Assembly: GCA_015060405.1 (NCBI GenBank)
Contig: SUYN01000009.1
Span: 1 to 64,000, forward strand
Source of the DNA: Bacteroidales bacterium
Lineage (GTDB): Bacteria; Bacteroidota; Bacteroidia; Bacteroidales; UBA932
Direction of reading: 5' to 3'
DNA: 64,000 nucleotides
The translations under genes were made by a program, and so were the position numbers. Positions 17,103-26,878 of the stretch are shown here, piece by piece (the stretch's first letter is position 1; every line of letters begins with the position of its first letter). The notes below the pieces were generated by a model. The model searched no databases and was not told where the DNA came from. It saw only the letters and a list, made by a program, of their open reading frames with translations.

Positions 17103-18960
17103 AACTTTGATGATTGTCGTGCTGACCCTTGCCGCTGTCTCGTGCTCTCCATACAGGAAGATGCAGGATATAAGGTCCGGAAATGTCTCCTTGTCACTTT
17201 CCGTGCCGGATGATCCTCCTGTTGAAGAAGAGGAAGAGACCGTCATGAATGTGGACAGCATTCGAGGGACCCTTGTGGATGAGCCCTTGATAATGAATGC
17301 GATAAGGGACTCAGAGACGGGTGAGATGGTGGCTACTGATGTCATAAGCGCTTCAAGGGTCACCGCCCGTTTCAGGAATGTGGCGGAAAGGGACGGATAT
17401 GTCTCCATCAGCTTTGATGTGACTGTCCCGTCTTCTCTCTCCGATTCCAGATGGCAGCTTAAGATACTGCCTCTGATGGCAATACAGAAAGACACGGTCC
17501 CTTTGGACGCGATCTATGTCACCGGAGAGAAGTATCGTGCAGGGCAGCTCCGCGGATATGAACGCTACAGGGCCTTTCTCTCGTCGATAATCACAGACAC
17601 CACAGATTTCATCCGCATCCGGCAGCTTGAGATCTTCATAGAAAGGCATTACCCGCAGACCTATGCCATGAAGAGGGACTCGTCCATTGTGCCTGAGCCT
17701 ATGGCTGAAAACCTTTTCGGAGTGACCCAGCGTGATGCGCTTATCCACTACACCCGCCATCTGAAGTGGAGGATGAATGAACGCCGGAAATCCAGGGTCG
17801 GAAAGATGTATGAAAGATATGTGAAGGATCCCATCGTCAGTGAAGGTGTGCGTCTGGACACGGTGCTGACAGCCTCGGACGGAGATTTCATATATAGGTA
17901 TATACATACTTTCCGCAGCCGTCCGCGCCTGAAGAAGGTCAATCTTTCCCTTGACGGGAGGCTGTACGAAGATGGTGTATGCCTGCATAGCTTCCCCTTC
18001 CCTGATGAACTGACGTTCTATATCAGCTCGTTGTCAGGACTGGTGGATGACAGGCCGAAGTACAGGATGCTGGTTCTGGAAAGGGTGGTGCGTGACAACA
18101 CGAAGGCTCTCATCGATTTCCATCAGGGAAGTTCCCAGGTGGACACCTCATTGGGAGACAATGCGTCTGAACTGCGAAGAATACGAAGATGCGTGGATGA
18201 CATCGTGGCACGTGACGACCTGAAGCTGGATTCTCTGGTCATAGTGGCTTCCTGTTCCCCTGAAGGCCGGTATGACGACAACAGAAGACTCTCTGCGGCC
18301 CGCTCACAGTCAGTCAGGGATTATGTCAGGAGTTTCGTTCCGGAGGAATGGAAGGACAGTCTCAAGGCCTCGGAGCTTCCCGAGAACTGGGAGCAGATGG
18401 AACGCCTGGTGGCCAATGACACGGTCATGACGGAAGCCGTGAGGAAAAGGATCCTGTCCCTGGTCACGATGAGGGACAATCCTGATGCAGCCGAGGAAAG
18501 GCTTTCGCATCTTCCAGAGTACCGCTATCTGCGTGAGAAGATATATCCGAAGCTCCGCAGCGTCAGCTTCGACTTCCACATGCATCGCATCGGAATGAAG
18601 AAAGACACGGTGCACACGACAGAGATCGACACTGTATATATGTCCGGAGTCCAGGCGATAAGGGACCTGGACTACAAGAAGGCAGTCTCCATCCTGCGTC
18701 CGTATGATGATTACAATGCAGCCCTGGCCTTCATGTCGGCGGGCTACAACCACACGGCTATGGATGTTCTGTCCAGACTGGACGACACGGAAGCGAAGGT
18801 GTGCTACCTGAAGGCCATGGTGCTTTCCCGCCTGGGACAGCAGGAGGAGGCTATGAAATATTACAGGCTTTGCCTGGCCTATGATCCTTATCTGCGTCAT
18901 AGGGCAAATCTTGACCCTGAAATGCACCTGCTCGTGAAGCAGGATATTAATAACCATTAA
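17092..18960 (+). CDS. OmpA-like lipoprotein (DUF3868-like) of the fimbria-like cluster
   Basis: A 622-residue predicted lipoprotein (LAAVSCSPYRK). Residues about 90-160 resemble the DUF3868 region of fimbria-linked proteins. About residues 345-430 carry an OmpA-type peptidoglycan-binding pattern (FHQGSSQVD, VIVASCSPEGRYDDNRRLSAARSQSVRDYV). The C-terminus (ALAFMSAGYNHTAMDVL to LAYDP) reads like two TPR-type helical repeats. The protein may hold an outer-membrane assembly to the cell wall. Two starts are possible, 17092 and 17110; both keep the signal. Confidence 0.65.
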   Translation: MCSRTLMIVVLTLAAVSCSPYRKMQDIRSGNVSLSLSVPDDPPVEEEEETVMNVDSIRGTLVDEPLIMNAIRDSETGEMVATDVISASRVTARFRNVAERDGYVSISFDVTVPSSLSDSRWQLKILPLMAIQKDTVPLDAIYVTGEKYRAGQLRGYERYRAFLSSIITDTTDFIRIRQLEIFIERHYPQTYAMKRDSSIVPEPMAENLFGVTQRDALIHYTRHLKWRMNERRKSRVGKMYERYVKDPIVSEGVRLDTVLTASDGDFIYRYIHTFRSRPRLKKVNLSLDGRLYEDGVCLHSFPFPDELTFYISSLSGLVDDRPKYRMLVLERVVRDNTKALIDFHQGSSQVDTSLGDNASELRRIRRCVDDIVARDDLKLDSLVIVASCSPEGRYDDNRRLSAARSQSVRDYVRSFVPEEWKDSLKASELPENWEQMERLVANDTVMTEAVRKRILSLVTMRDNPDAAEERLSHLPEYRYLREKIYPKLRSVSFDFHMHRIGMKKDTVHTTEIDTVYMSGVQAIRDLDYKKAVSILRPYDDYNAALAFMSAGYNHTAMDVLSRLDDTEAKVCYLKAMVLSRLGQQEEAMKYYRLCLAYDPYLRHRANLDPEMHLLVKQDINNH

Positions 18961-18972
18961 ACAAATCATTTT

Positions 18973-19956
18973 ATGAAACGTAAACTTTTTATCGCGGCTG
19001 TTGCCGCTGTGGCTTTGGCCGCTTGTGAGGAGAAGATCAATGAGCAGACTGTGTCGGCTGATGAGATGGTGGAGCTGAAGATATCCATCCCTTCTGCTGT
19101 GACAAAAGTTTCTGAAAAGAATGAGCCCGGCACGCCGGCTGCCGTACATTCGCTTCAGGTGTTCCTCTTCGACGAAGACGGCAATCTCGAGACGAGTGAC
19201 ATGCAGTCGAAGCAGTCCCTTGTGCTGCCTTGTGTCCCGGGAAAGAAAAAGGTGGTTGCCATTGTCAATGCTCCAGAACTGACCGGAGTCACATCCCTTA
19301 CTTCGCTGACATCCATGAAATCAAGTCTTTCTGACAATACCATTGAATCTATGGTCATGGAAGGAACTGTGGATCTGGAGGTTACGACGAATGTAAGCGT
19401 CACTGTCCCTGTCTCGAGACTGGCTGCAAAGGTGGTGCTCAGGACTGTCATCAACAGCTTCGAGCTCCCTACACACCAGCAGATGGAATTCCAGGTGACC
19501 TCTGTCTATCTCGTCAATGTGGCAGGTGAAAAGACCTATCTCTCGGATGCGATGCCGACCCTCTGGTATAATAAGATGAAGAATGAAGAGGATACCCAGG
19601 CTCCGACCTTCATCTATGACAAGCTGTCGTCACAGGTGATTATCCCTTATAACGGCACCTACACGGCAGACAAATACTATTACTGCTATCCTAACCCGGC
19701 TAAAGAGGATTCAAGCGAAACTGTATGGTCGGAGAGATATACCAGACTTGTTGTGGAGACCCTTCTTGGAGGAGAAACCGTCTATTATCCGGTAACTCTG
19801 CCGTCTGTGGCAAAGAACACGGCTTATGAGATATCCCTCAAGGTGACACGTCCCGGATCAGATTCGCCGGATAAGCCGGTAAGCGGCCATGTAGCCGAGT
19901 TCAAGATCGAGGTTCTCGACTGGATCACCGGAGAACTTATTGAAGAAGTAATTTAA
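18973..19956 (+). CDS. Fimbrillin-like lipoprotein (FimA/Mfa1 type)
   Basis: A 327-residue protein with a lipoprotein signal (VALAACEEK), then beta-rich sequence with the features of P. gingivalis-type fimbrillins: an N-terminal domain with VHSLQVFLFDEDGNLET and KKVVAIVNAPEL, and a C-terminal domain with YYCYPNP and an end in WITGELIEEVI. In the known systems such precursors are lipidated, cut by an arginine-specific protease and polymerised by strand exchange. It lies between the OmpA-like gene and the anchor gene, which supports the call. Confidence 0.75.
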   Translation: MKRKLFIAAVAAVALAACEEKINEQTVSADEMVELKISIPSAVTKVSEKNEPGTPAAVHSLQVFLFDEDGNLETSDMQSKQSLVLPCVPGKKKVVAIVNAPELTGVTSLTSLTSMKSSLSDNTIESMVMEGTVDLEVTTNVSVTVPVSRLAAKVVLRTVINSFELPTHQQMEFQVTSVYLVNVAGEKTYLSDAMPTLWYNKMKNEEDTQAPTFIYDKLSSQVIIPYNGTYTADKYYYCYPNPAKEDSSETVWSERYTRLVVETLLGGETVYYPVTLPSVAKNTAYEISLKVTRPGSDSPDKPVSGHVAEFKIEVLDWITGELIEEVI

Positions 19957-19969
19957 TTGAACAATAGTT

Positions 19970-20749
19970 ATGAAGATGTTATCGTTCAGATTGCTGTCAT
20001 TGACAGTTTGTGCCATGATTTGCGCCGGATGTTCCGTGAAGGAGGACAGGACAGGATGTCCGTGCAGGCTTATGCTTGATTTCAGTGAGGTTGATCCGTC
20101 CGTCGTGAAGTCAGCCGACTTTCATCTGTCGGCATCTGACGGTTTCATCTTCACAGGAGCCGTTGAGGCTGGTTCGTTTGATGATGAAGTGGTCGTCGAC
20201 GTGCCTCGTGAAAGGATAAGGGTGGTGTCCGTCTGTGGAGCTGGAAACAATGTTGGAGAAGCAGGCATCACCATTCCTTATGGAGAGGACTGTCCGCCGG
20301 TGTACATGCATGTCTCAGATGTGCAGGCTGACGGGGAGTCCGTCCGCGAGGTCGTGATGATGAGGAAGAATCATTGCAGGATGAGGATCAATGTGATAGG
20401 AGAGGACCATGAGGTGGTGAACCTCATCCTTAAAGGCAATGTCAACGGATATGGACGTGACGGGCAGCCGTCAGCTGGACGGTTCGTGTATAAGTCTGCA
20501 CCTGACGCAAGCGGGGAGATAAGTGCGGTGTTGCCGCGTCAGGTGGACAATACGCTTGTGCTGGAGGTTGATGACGGTACGGGGGTCTCCAAGAGTTTTG
20601 CCATTGGGGAATATATAGCCTCAAGCGGCTACGACTGGTCGTCTCCCGACCTTCATGACATAATCCTTGACATAGATTTCGCCATCACCCACGTACTTCT
20701 GACCATCATGGGGTGGGACAAGGAATATAAATATGAGATAGTGATATAA
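19970..20749 (+). CDS. FimB/Mfa2-family fimbrial anchor subunit
   Basis: A 259-residue lipoprotein (MICAGCSVKED). The block DRTGCPCRLMLDFSEVD is the hallmark of FimB/Mfa2 proteins, which end fimbrial assembly and hold the fibre in the outer membrane. Two beta domains follow; the end WDKEYKYEIVI fits the family. It closes a five-gene cluster beginning at 14963, 13 nt after the fimbrillin gene. Confidence 0.85.
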   Translation: MKMLSFRLLSLTVCAMICAGCSVKEDRTGCPCRLMLDFSEVDPSVVKSADFHLSASDGFIFTGAVEAGSFDDEVVVDVPRERIRVVSVCGAGNNVGEAGITIPYGEDCPPVYMHVSDVQADGESVREVVMMRKNHCRMRINVIGEDHEVVNLILKGNVNGYGRDGQPSAGRFVYKSAPDASGEISAVLPRQVDNTLVLEVDDGTGVSKSFAIGEYIASSGYDWSSPDLHDIILDIDFAITHVLLTIMGWDKEYKYEIVI

Positions 20750-20784
20750 AAGAAAAAAATAGTTCGTATATCAAAAAGATTTTA

Positions 20785-20792
20785 TATCTTTG
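20785..20792 (+). promoter_or_regulatory. -7 box for tRNA-Leu
   Basis: TATCTTTG matches TAnnTTTG and lies 14 nt before the mature tRNA 5' end. Confidence 0.75.
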
Positions 20793-20806
20793 TGCCACTT
20801 TTCCAA

Positions 20807-20887
20807 GCCCGAGTGGTGAAATGGTAGACACGCTCGTTTCAGGTGCGAGTGCTTCACGGCGTGTAGGTTCGACTCCTATCTCGGGCA
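20807..20887 (+). tRNA. tRNA-Leu (anticodon CAG)
   Basis: GCCCGAG at the 5' end pairs with CTCGGGC at 20880-20886; the discriminator is A20887. The anticodon stem CTCGT/GCGAG encloses the loop TTCAGGT, anticodon CAG, which reads CUG. The variable arm (TGCTTCACGGCGT) is long, as leucine tRNAs require, and the T arm has GTTCGACTC. CCA is not encoded (ACCC follows). A promoter and a terminator frame it, so it is a single-gene unit. Confidence 0.97.
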
Positions 20888-20892
20888 CCCTC

Positions 20893-20921
20893 AAAAAGCT
20901 CAGCCTCGGCTGGGCTTTTTT
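20893..20921 (+). terminator. Terminator after tRNA-Leu
   Basis: AAAAGCTCAGCC and GGCTGGGCTTTT form a 12-bp stem with one G-U pair, ending in a T-run, directly after the tRNA. Confidence 0.85.
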
Positions 20922-21149
20922 CTTGGAATGATATGACAACAGGCTGATGATAGCAAAGTGTAAACTCATATGTCCCTCTCTTTTTCTTGTTGCTTGAACC
21001 GATTTTTTTTCCGAACTTCGTGTGCGCGTGCTGTAACTTTTGTCTGACCGCTGCCATCAGTGGGGTCAGGCCTGTTCTGCGGGATGTCAGATCCGATATG
21101 GGGTATGTATGTGACATCTATGATGTAAAAGGATAAATCATATTGCAAT
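20922..21149 (+). other. Intergenic stretch, nothing recognised
   Basis: 228 bases between the tRNA terminator and the dehydrogenase gene. No convincing coding frame, full TAnnTTTG box or strong hairpin was seen. Confidence 0.5.
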
Positions 21150-22076
21150 ATGAAGATAGTTTTTCTTGATGCGGCGACTATGGGGGATGTTTCCTTCGCG
21201 CCGATTCAGCAGTTAGGTGAACTTGTTTGCTATGACAGGTCAACTCCTGAGGAGGCTTTGGCAAGAGTCGGGGATTGTGAGGTGCTGATTGTAAATAAGG
21301 TGAGGGTGACGCCGGAGCTTATTGATGCGGCACCGAAGCTCAGGCTCATTTGTGAGGCTGCGACTGGAGTGAATAACATTGATCTGGCTTATGCGGCCTC
21401 AAAGGGTGTTCCTGTGAGGAACGCTGTGGGCTATTCCACTGATTCTGTTGTGCAGGCGACTTTCATGCATATTCTTTCCCTTGTCGGTAATGCGCCATAT
21501 TTCGATGGTGTGGTCAAGTCGGGCGAATATTCTTCCAGCGGACTCTTTACGGATGTGTCTGTGAACTGGTCGGAGCTGGCAGGGAAGACCATCGGCATCA
21601 TAGGCCTGGGAAATATCGGAATCCGTGTGGCAAAGGTGGCTGAGGCCTTCGGAATGAGGGTCTGCTACTATTCCACATCGGGAACATCTCATTGCAAGGA
21701 CTACCCGAGTCTGCCTCTTGAGGAGCTGTTGGCGTCTGCAGATGTGGTCTCCATCCATGCGCCTCTGAATGAAAGGACTGACGGACTGATAGGAGAGAGG
21801 GAACTTCGGCTGATGAAGAACTCCGCCTTCATTGTGAATATGGGGCGCGGCGGCATCGTGAATGAAGAAGCTCTGGCAAAGGCCATCGACGGGGAAATCA
21901 TTGCCGGTGCTGCTCTGGATGTCTTTGTCGCAGAACCTCTTCCGCAGGACAATCCTCTCCTGCACACTCGCCATCCTGAGCGGCTCCGTCTGGCTCCGCA
22001 CGTCGCCTGGGCCAGCACCCAAGCCCGCGAAAGACTTGTCGGAATGATAGCTGACAACATCAGAAAGGGATTCTGA
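21150..22076 (+). CDS. D-2-hydroxyacid dehydrogenase (NAD-dependent)
   Basis: A 308-residue enzyme of the D-isomer 2-hydroxyacid dehydrogenase family, similar in shape to glycerate/hydroxypyruvate reductases. The NAD-binding motif is GIIGLGNIG near 149-157. The substrate-side arginine is in the VNMGRGG region, the glutamate in ALDVFVAEPL, and the catalytic histidine in LAPHVAWAS. Substrate is not certain. It stands alone between the tRNA and a terminator shared with infB. Confidence 0.88.
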   Translation: MKIVFLDAATMGDVSFAPIQQLGELVCYDRSTPEEALARVGDCEVLIVNKVRVTPELIDAAPKLRLICEAATGVNNIDLAYAASKGVPVRNAVGYSTDSVVQATFMHILSLVGNAPYFDGVVKSGEYSSSGLFTDVSVNWSELAGKTIGIIGLGNIGIRVAKVAEAFGMRVCYYSTSGTSHCKDYPSLPLEELLASADVVSIHAPLNERTDGLIGERELRLMKNSAFIVNMGRGGIVNEEALAKAIDGEIIAGAALDVFVAEPLPQDNPLLHTRHPERLRLAPHVAWASTQARERLVGMIADNIRKGF

Positions 22077-22112
22077 AAGAAAGCTCAAATGTCTGATTCT
22101 TAGCGACATACG

Positions 22113-22149
22113 AAAAATCACCTGCGCCATATGGAGCAGGTGATTTTTC
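22113..22149. terminator. Two-way terminator between the dehydrogenase and infB
   Basis: AAAAATCACCTG (22114-22125) pairs with CAGGTGATTTTT (22137-22148). Runs of A before and T after let it work on both strands for the two converging genes. Confidence 0.85.
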
Positions 22150-22177
22150 ATAAATAGCTGAGTCTCAGCGCTGTGTG

Positions 22178-25042
22178 TTAGAGAGTTCTCTTGATCTCTT
22201 CGATGGTGTAGGCCTCGACAACGTCGCCGACCTTGATGTCGTTGTAGCCCTGGATGTTGAGACCGCAGTCCATACCCATGTGCACTTCCTTGACATCGTC
22301 CTTGAATCTCTTGAGTGAACCGAGCTCTCCGGTGTAGACCACGATACCGTTGCGGATCACGCGCACCTTCGCTGTCCTCTGGAGCTTTCCTTCGCGTACG
22401 ATACATCCCGCGATGGTTCCCACCTTGGAGATCTTGAATGTCTCCTGTACCTCTGCAGTTGCTGTGATAACCTCTTTCTGCTCAGGTTCAAGCATACCTT
22501 CGATACCGCTCTTGAGCTCGTTGATACAGTCGTAGATGACTGAGTACAGACGGATTTCGATCTCCTCCTTCTCGGCAAGCTTTCTTGCTGAAGGCATAGG
22601 ACGTACCTGGAAACCGATGATGATCGCATCTGAAGCTGCTGCCAGAAGGATGTCGGACTCTGAAATCGCACCCACAGCCTTGTGGATCACATTCACGCGA
22701 ACCTCCTCTGTAGAAAGCTTGATGATGGAGTCTGAAAGCGCCTCCACTGAACCGTCCACGTCTCCCTTGACGATGACATTGAGCTCCTTGAAGTTTCCGA
22801 TGGCGATACGGCGTCCGATCTCCTCGAGAGTCATGTGCTTCTGTGTCTTGATGCCCTGGATTCGAATGAGCTGCTCACGCTTGTTGGCGATGTCCTTGGC
22901 CTCCTTCTCGTCAGCCATGATGTTGAAGAGCTCGCCTGCTGTCGGCGCACCGTTGAGTCCGAGGACTGAAACCGGAGTCGAAGGCCCCGCAGCTTCTACC
23001 TTCTGTCCGCGTTCGTTGAACATTGCCTTCACGCGTCCTGTGTAGCATCCCGAAAGCATGACGTCTCCGACTCTCATGGTTCCGTTCTGTACGAGGATGG
23101 TTGCAAGATAGCCACGGCCCTTGTCGAGTGAAGATTCGATCACCGAACCTGATGCTCTGCGGTTAGGGTTTGCCTTGAGTTCGAGCATGTCAGCTTCAAG
23201 AAGCACCTTCTCAAGAAGGAGGTCTACATTGATACCTTTCTTTGCTGAAATTTCCTGACACTGGTACTTTCCGCCCCAGTCCTCTACGAGGATGTTCATC
23301 TGCGAGAGCTGCTCGCGGATCTTGTCAGGGTTTGCTCCTGGCTTGTCTATCTTGTTGATGGCAAAGACCATAGGGACACCTGCGGCCTGTGCGTGGCTGA
23401 TGGCCTCGATTGTCTGTGGCATTATCGCGTCGTCGGCTGCGACGATGATGATAGCTATGTCAGTCATCTTCGCACCGCGGGCACGCATGGCGGTGAATGC
23501 CTCGTGACCAGGGGTGTCGAGGAAGGTGATGCGGCGTCCGTCAGGAAGCTTCACGTTGTAGGCACCGATGTGCTGTGTGATACCTCCGGCCTCACCTGCG
23601 ATCACATTGGCCTTACGGATGTGGTCAAGGAGGGAAGTCTTACCATGGTCAACGTGTCCCATCACCGTGATGATAGGAGGTCTTGACTCGAGGTTCTCTT
23701 CTGTGTCCTCTTCATTGTCCTTCTCGATGGACTCGGTAAGGTTGGCTGTGACGAATTCCACTTCATATCCGAATTCCTCTGCCACGAGCACGAGGGTCTC
23801 GGCGTCGAGACGCTGGTTGATTGACACCATCATGCCTAGGCTCATGCATGCTCCGATGACCTTTGTCACAGGAGTGTTGTTCATCAGGGTGGCAAGGTCG
23901 TTTACAGTAACGAACTCGGTCACCTTGAGAACCTTCTGCTCCATCTCCTGGAGCTCCATGTCCTCCTGCATCCTCTGTGAGGCAAGCTCTCGCTTCTCCT
24001 TTCTGTGCTTTGCACCGAAGTTGCCCTTCTTGCTCTCGTTCATTCTTGCATATGTCTCCTTGATCTGCTTCTGGATCTCCTTCTGCATCTCTTCCTGTTC
24101 GGCTTCGGTCATAGGCTTGAACTTGTCACCTCCCTTGTCGCGGCGGTTCTTCTTGCCCTTGCCCTGCTGCTGGTCGCCCGGACGCTGCTGCCTGTTCTGG
24201 TTCTGGCCGTTGTTGCCTCCCTTGCCCTGCTGCTTGTCCTTCTTGACCTTGTTGTCGGCTTCCACCTTGGTCACATCGACCTTCTGGCTTCCTTCCTTTC
24301 CGATTCTTTCTCTCTTCTTCTTTTTCTTCTTGCGGTCGAACTGTGAGAGGTCAATCTTGTCAACCACCTTAGGGCCGGCAAGTTTCTCCACTTCGACCTT
24401 CATTTCACGAGGCTCCTTCCTGACTTCCTCCACCGCAGGCTTCTCTTCCTTTACGACAGGCTCCACCGCTGGGGTCGGGGCGGTCTTCTGCTCTGTCTCA
24501 GGGGTGTCTGTCTTCGGTGCAGGCTTCTTGCCGATGCTTTCCAGATCTATCTTGTCGATGATCTTCAGGCCTGGCGCTTCATTCTTCTGCTCAGGCTCCG
24601 CAACCGGCGCAGGTTCAGGAACGGTCTCCTTCCTGTCCTCAACAGCCGGAGCGACAGTCTCCTTCACAACCTCTTTCACCGGCTCTGCCACGGGAACGGC
24701 TGGCTTCTCTTCCACAGGCTGTGCCTTTACAGGCTCGCTGTTGAGCACGTTGCTCTTGATGACCACCTCTCTTTCCGGCGCGTCATCCTCTTCTTCCTGA
24801 CTCGGCTTCTTCTTCGATCCCATCTCGATTATCTCCTTGAGCTTGATCGTGACTTTCTCCGAGTCCTTCTTAAGTTTCAGGTCTTCACCGAACTTCGCCT
24901 CGATAGCCGGCAGGTACTCGTCCGACACTTTCGCGTTCGGATTCATATCCACGTTGGCTCCCTTCTCGTTGAGGAAATCAACGAGCCTGGCAAGTCCGAT
25001 GCTGAATTGTTTCGTTAGTTTGCTTAATCTGATTTCTGCCAT
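22178..25042 (-). CDS. infB: Translation initiation factor IF-2
   Basis: A 954-residue GTPase that brings initiator tRNA to the ribosome and helps subunits join. After an N-terminal helical piece ([20 protein letters not shown]) there is a long Pro/Glu/Val/Lys-rich spacer and a lysine block before the core. G motifs: [27 protein letters not shown] and NKIDK, followed by domains II-IV. The last gene of rimP-nusA-infB, the conserved order. The low-complexity spacer opens long frames on the other strand that are not genes. Confidence 0.97.
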   Translation of the reverse strand: MAEIRLSKLTKQFSIGLARLVDFLNEKGANVDMNPNAKVSDEYLPAIEAKFGEDLKLKKDSEKVTIKLKEIIEMGSKKKPSQEEEDDAPEREVVIKSNVLNSEPVKAQPVEEKPAVPVAEPVKEVVKETVAPAVEDRKETVPEPAPVAEPEQKNEAPGLKIIDKIDLESIGKKPAPKTDTPETEQKTAPTPAVEPVVKEEKPAVEEVRKEPREMKVEVEKLAGPKVVDKIDLSQFDRKKKKKKRERIGKEGSQKVDVTKVEADNKVKKDKQQGKGGNNGQNQNRQQRPGDQQQGKGKKNRRDKGGDKFKPMTEAEQEEMQKEIQKQIKETYARMNESKKGNFGAKHRKEKRELASQRMQEDMELQEMEQKVLKVTEFVTVNDLATLMNNTPVTKVIGACMSLGMMVSINQRLDAETLVLVAEEFGYEVEFVTANLTESIEKDNEEDTEENLESRPPIITVMGHVDHGKTSLLDHIRKANVIAGEAGGITQHIGAYNVKLPDGRRITFLDTPGHEAFTAMRARGAKMTDIAIIIVAADDAIMPQTIEAISHAQAAGVPMVFAINKIDKPGANPDKIREQLSQMNILVEDWGGKYQCQEISAKKGINVDLLLEKVLLEADMLELKANPNRRASGSVIESSLDKGRGYLATILVQNGTMRVGDVMLSGCYTGRVKAMFNERGQKVEAAGPSTPVSVLGLNGAPTAGELFNIMADEKEAKDIANKREQLIRIQGIKTQKHMTLEEIGRRIAIGNFKELNVIVKGDVDGSVEALSDSIIKLSTEEVRVNVIHKAVGAISESDILLAAASDAIIIGFQVRPMPSARKLAEKEEIEIRLYSVIYDCINELKSGIEGMLEPEQKEVITATAEVQETFKISKVGTIAGCIVREGKLQRTAKVRVIRNGIVVYTGELGSLKRFKDDVKEVHMGMDCGLNIQGYNDIKVGDVVEAYTIEEIKRTL

Positions 25043-25064
25043 ATATTACCCCTTTATTAAATTC

Positions 25065-26318
25065 TTACTCTTCGTCTTCAAATTCTGCACGGAGAATGTC
25101 GATGATCTCCTCTACAGTCTCATCCTCGAGGTCGGCCCTCTTGGCGATGTCCTCTGCAGAAAGTGCGAGAACACTCTTTGCAGTGTCGCATCCGATCTCC
25201 TGGAGCTTCTTGATGATCCAAGGCTCGATCACGTCGTCGAACTCGCTCAGAAGTACGTCCTCCTCCTCTGCTTCGTCGTTGTCCTGAGGAAGCTCTCTCC
25301 AGACCTCGATCTCCTTTCCTACGAGCATTCCTGCGAGACGGATGTTGCATCCGCCCTTGCCGATACCCTTCTTCACTTCGTCCGGAAGCATATATACCTT
25401 GATCTTCTCGTCCTCGCCTCCGAGTGAGATTGAAGATATCTTGGCTGGGTTGAGCGCTCTCTGGATGAGAAGCTGTGTATTGTTTGTCCACTGGAGGATG
25501 TCGATGTTCTCGTTGCGGAGCTCGCGTACGATTCCGATGATGCGTGAACCCTTCACGCCGATACATGCTCCGATAGGGTCGATCCTGTCGTCATATGACT
25601 CTACAGCCACCTTGGCGCGTTCGCCAGGGATGCGTACAACCTTCTTGATTGTGATCAGACCGTCAAGGATCTCCGGAACCTCGTTCTCGAAGAGCTTCTC
25701 AAGGAATTCAGGAGTTGTTCTTGAAAGGACGATGTAAGGTGTGGTGTTGTTCTTCATCTCCACACTCTTGATGATGGTCTTCACGGTGTCGTTCTTCTTG
25801 AAGTGCTCGCCAGGGATCTGCTCTGACTTAGGAAGCCTGAGCTCGTTGCCCTCCTCGTCGAGGATGAGGACTTCCTTTGCCCATGTCTGGTAGACCTCGC
25901 CTGTGAAGATCTCGCCGATCTTGCCCACATATTTGTTATAGAGGTTAGCCTTCTCGATGTCCATGATGCGGCCCTGGAGGTTCTGTCTGATGTTGAGGAT
26001 ACCTCTGCGGCCGAAGTCCTTGAGCTCGATCTTCTTTGCGAAGGTCTCGCCGATCTCGTAGTCGTCGTCCAGTGCAGGATCGTTCATGGCGATCTGTGTG
26101 TTAGGATCTTCCACTTCCTCAACAACCTCGCGGTTCCAGTAGATCTCGCAGTCTCCCTTGTCGATGTTGATGATGATGTCGAAGTTGTCTGCCGATCCGT
26201 AGGTCTTTACGATCTGAGTCCTGAACACATCCTCGAGCACACCCATCATTGTGGGCCTGTCGATGTTCTTCTGGTTCTTGAACTCAGCAAAAGCGTCTTT
26301 AAGTTCAATCTTTTCCAT
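25065..26318 (-). CDS. nusA: Transcription termination/antitermination factor NusA
   Basis: Binds RNA polymerase and modulates pausing, termination and antitermination. It has the N-terminal polymerase-binding domain (LKDAFAEFKNQKNIDRPTMMGVLEDVF), an S1 domain (ILNIRQNLQGRIMDIEKANL region, FTGEVYQTW) and two KH domains (DPIGACIGVKGSRI, KGIGKGGCNIRLAG), and ends with an acidic helix-hairpin-helix-like tail. ATG at 26318 gives 417 residues; a TTG at 26351 would overlap rimP and add 11 residues unlike the family, so ATG was chosen. Confidence 0.95.
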   Translation of the reverse strand: MEKIELKDAFAEFKNQKNIDRPTMMGVLEDVFRTQIVKTYGSADNFDIIINIDKGDCEIYWNREVVEEVEDPNTQIAMNDPALDDDYEIGETFAKKIELKDFGRRGILNIRQNLQGRIMDIEKANLYNKYVGKIGEIFTGEVYQTWAKEVLILDEEGNELRLPKSEQIPGEHFKKNDTVKTIIKSVEMKNNTTPYIVLSRTTPEFLEKLFENEVPEILDGLITIKKVVRIPGERAKVAVESYDDRIDPIGACIGVKGSRIIGIVRELRNENIDILQWTNNTQLLIQRALNPAKISSISLGGEDEKIKVYMLPDEVKKGIGKGGCNIRLAGMLVGKEIEVWRELPQDNDEAEEEDVLLSEFDDVIEPWIIKKLQEIGCDTAKSVLALSAEDIAKRADLEDETVEEIIDILRAEFEDEE

Positions 26319-26337
26319 TTCCAAATTTATATTTTTA

Positions 26338-26808
26338 TCAGTTGAATTCAATGAATGGACGCACGGAGTTCACCTGGTCCATGGTGTAGCGGTCGTTGTG
26401 CTCGACCATCTCCTTCTTCTTCTTTCCCTCGACGGCCTCTTTCACCGTGTACTTCAGGGTGATGCTCTCCTGGTCTGCCTCCACGAGGGTGGCGACCATC
26501 TTCTTTCCGCCTTTGAGGGAGACCTCCACCTTCGTGCCCACAGCCTTCTGGAACTGCCTGAGCACCTTGAAAGGCTGGTCAAGTCCTGCCGAACTCACGG
26601 TCAGGGAGTAGTCTTCCACCTCTCTGTCGAACTTCGATTCGAAGAAACGGCTGAGCGATACGCAGTCGTCAAGTTCTATTTTTCCGTTTTCCGATTCGAT
26701 AGTTAAAACAATATCGTTATCTTTGCTGACTGAAATGTCAACTATGAAGCATCCGCGTGCAACGATTTCGCCGCCGATTGCATCTGATATGTCTGATATT
26801 TTCATCAT
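26338..26808 (-). CDS. rimP: Ribosome maturation factor RimP
   Basis: A 156-residue protein needed for maturation of the 30S subunit. It shows the N-terminal alpha/beta domain (DISVSKDNDIVLTIES, DDCVSLSRFFESKFDREVEDYSLTVSSAGLDQPF) and an Sm-like C-terminal domain. It heads rimP-nusA-infB. Two adjoining ATGs exist (MM); either could be used. The leader carries a GC-rich hairpin at 26835-26853. Confidence 0.94.
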   Translation of the reverse strand: MMKISDISDAIGGEIVARGCFIVDISVSKDNDIVLTIESENGKIELDDCVSLSRFFESKFDREVEDYSLTVSSAGLDQPFKVLRQFQKAVGTKVEVSLKGGKKMVATLVEADQESITLKYTVKEAVEGKKKKEMVEHNDRYTMDQVNSVRPFIEFN

Positions 26809-26834
26809 GTCGCTTCCGTGTAATGCATAAAATA

Positions 26835-26853
26835 AGGGGGCCTCCAGCCCCCT
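26835..26853 (-). promoter_or_regulatory. Hairpin in rimP leader
   Basis: AGGGGGC (26835-26841) and GCCCCCT (26847-26853) form a perfect 7-bp GC-rich stem with a 5-nt loop. On the minus strand it is followed by TTATTTTAT. It lies between the -7 box at 26871 and the rimP start, so it is within the mRNA leader and resembles an attenuator. Confidence 0.5.
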
Positions 26854-26870
26854 GAACCATTCTCACGGTG

Positions 26871-26878
26871 CAAATGTA
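26871..26878 (-). promoter_or_regulatory. -7 box for rimP-nusA-infB
   Basis: On the minus strand TACATTTG matches TAnnTTTG, giving a leader of about 55 nt. A second full match (TATCTTTG, minus strand) lies at 26907-26914 and may be an upstream promoter. Confidence 0.65.

Noticed and set aside
20807..20921. tRNA-Leu as an integration site for the fimbria-like cluster
   Set aside because: The cluster lies on the 5' side of the tRNA, no integrase is present and no repeat of the tRNA 3' end was seen.
23568..24800. 410-residue frame opposite infB
   Set aside because: A shadow of the Glu/Lys/Val/Pro-rich spacer of IF-2; Ser/Phe-rich with no promoter or family.
26319..26351. TTG start for nusA overlapping rimP
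   Set aside because: The ATG at 26318 gives the normal NusA beginning; the extra 11 residues are not family-like.
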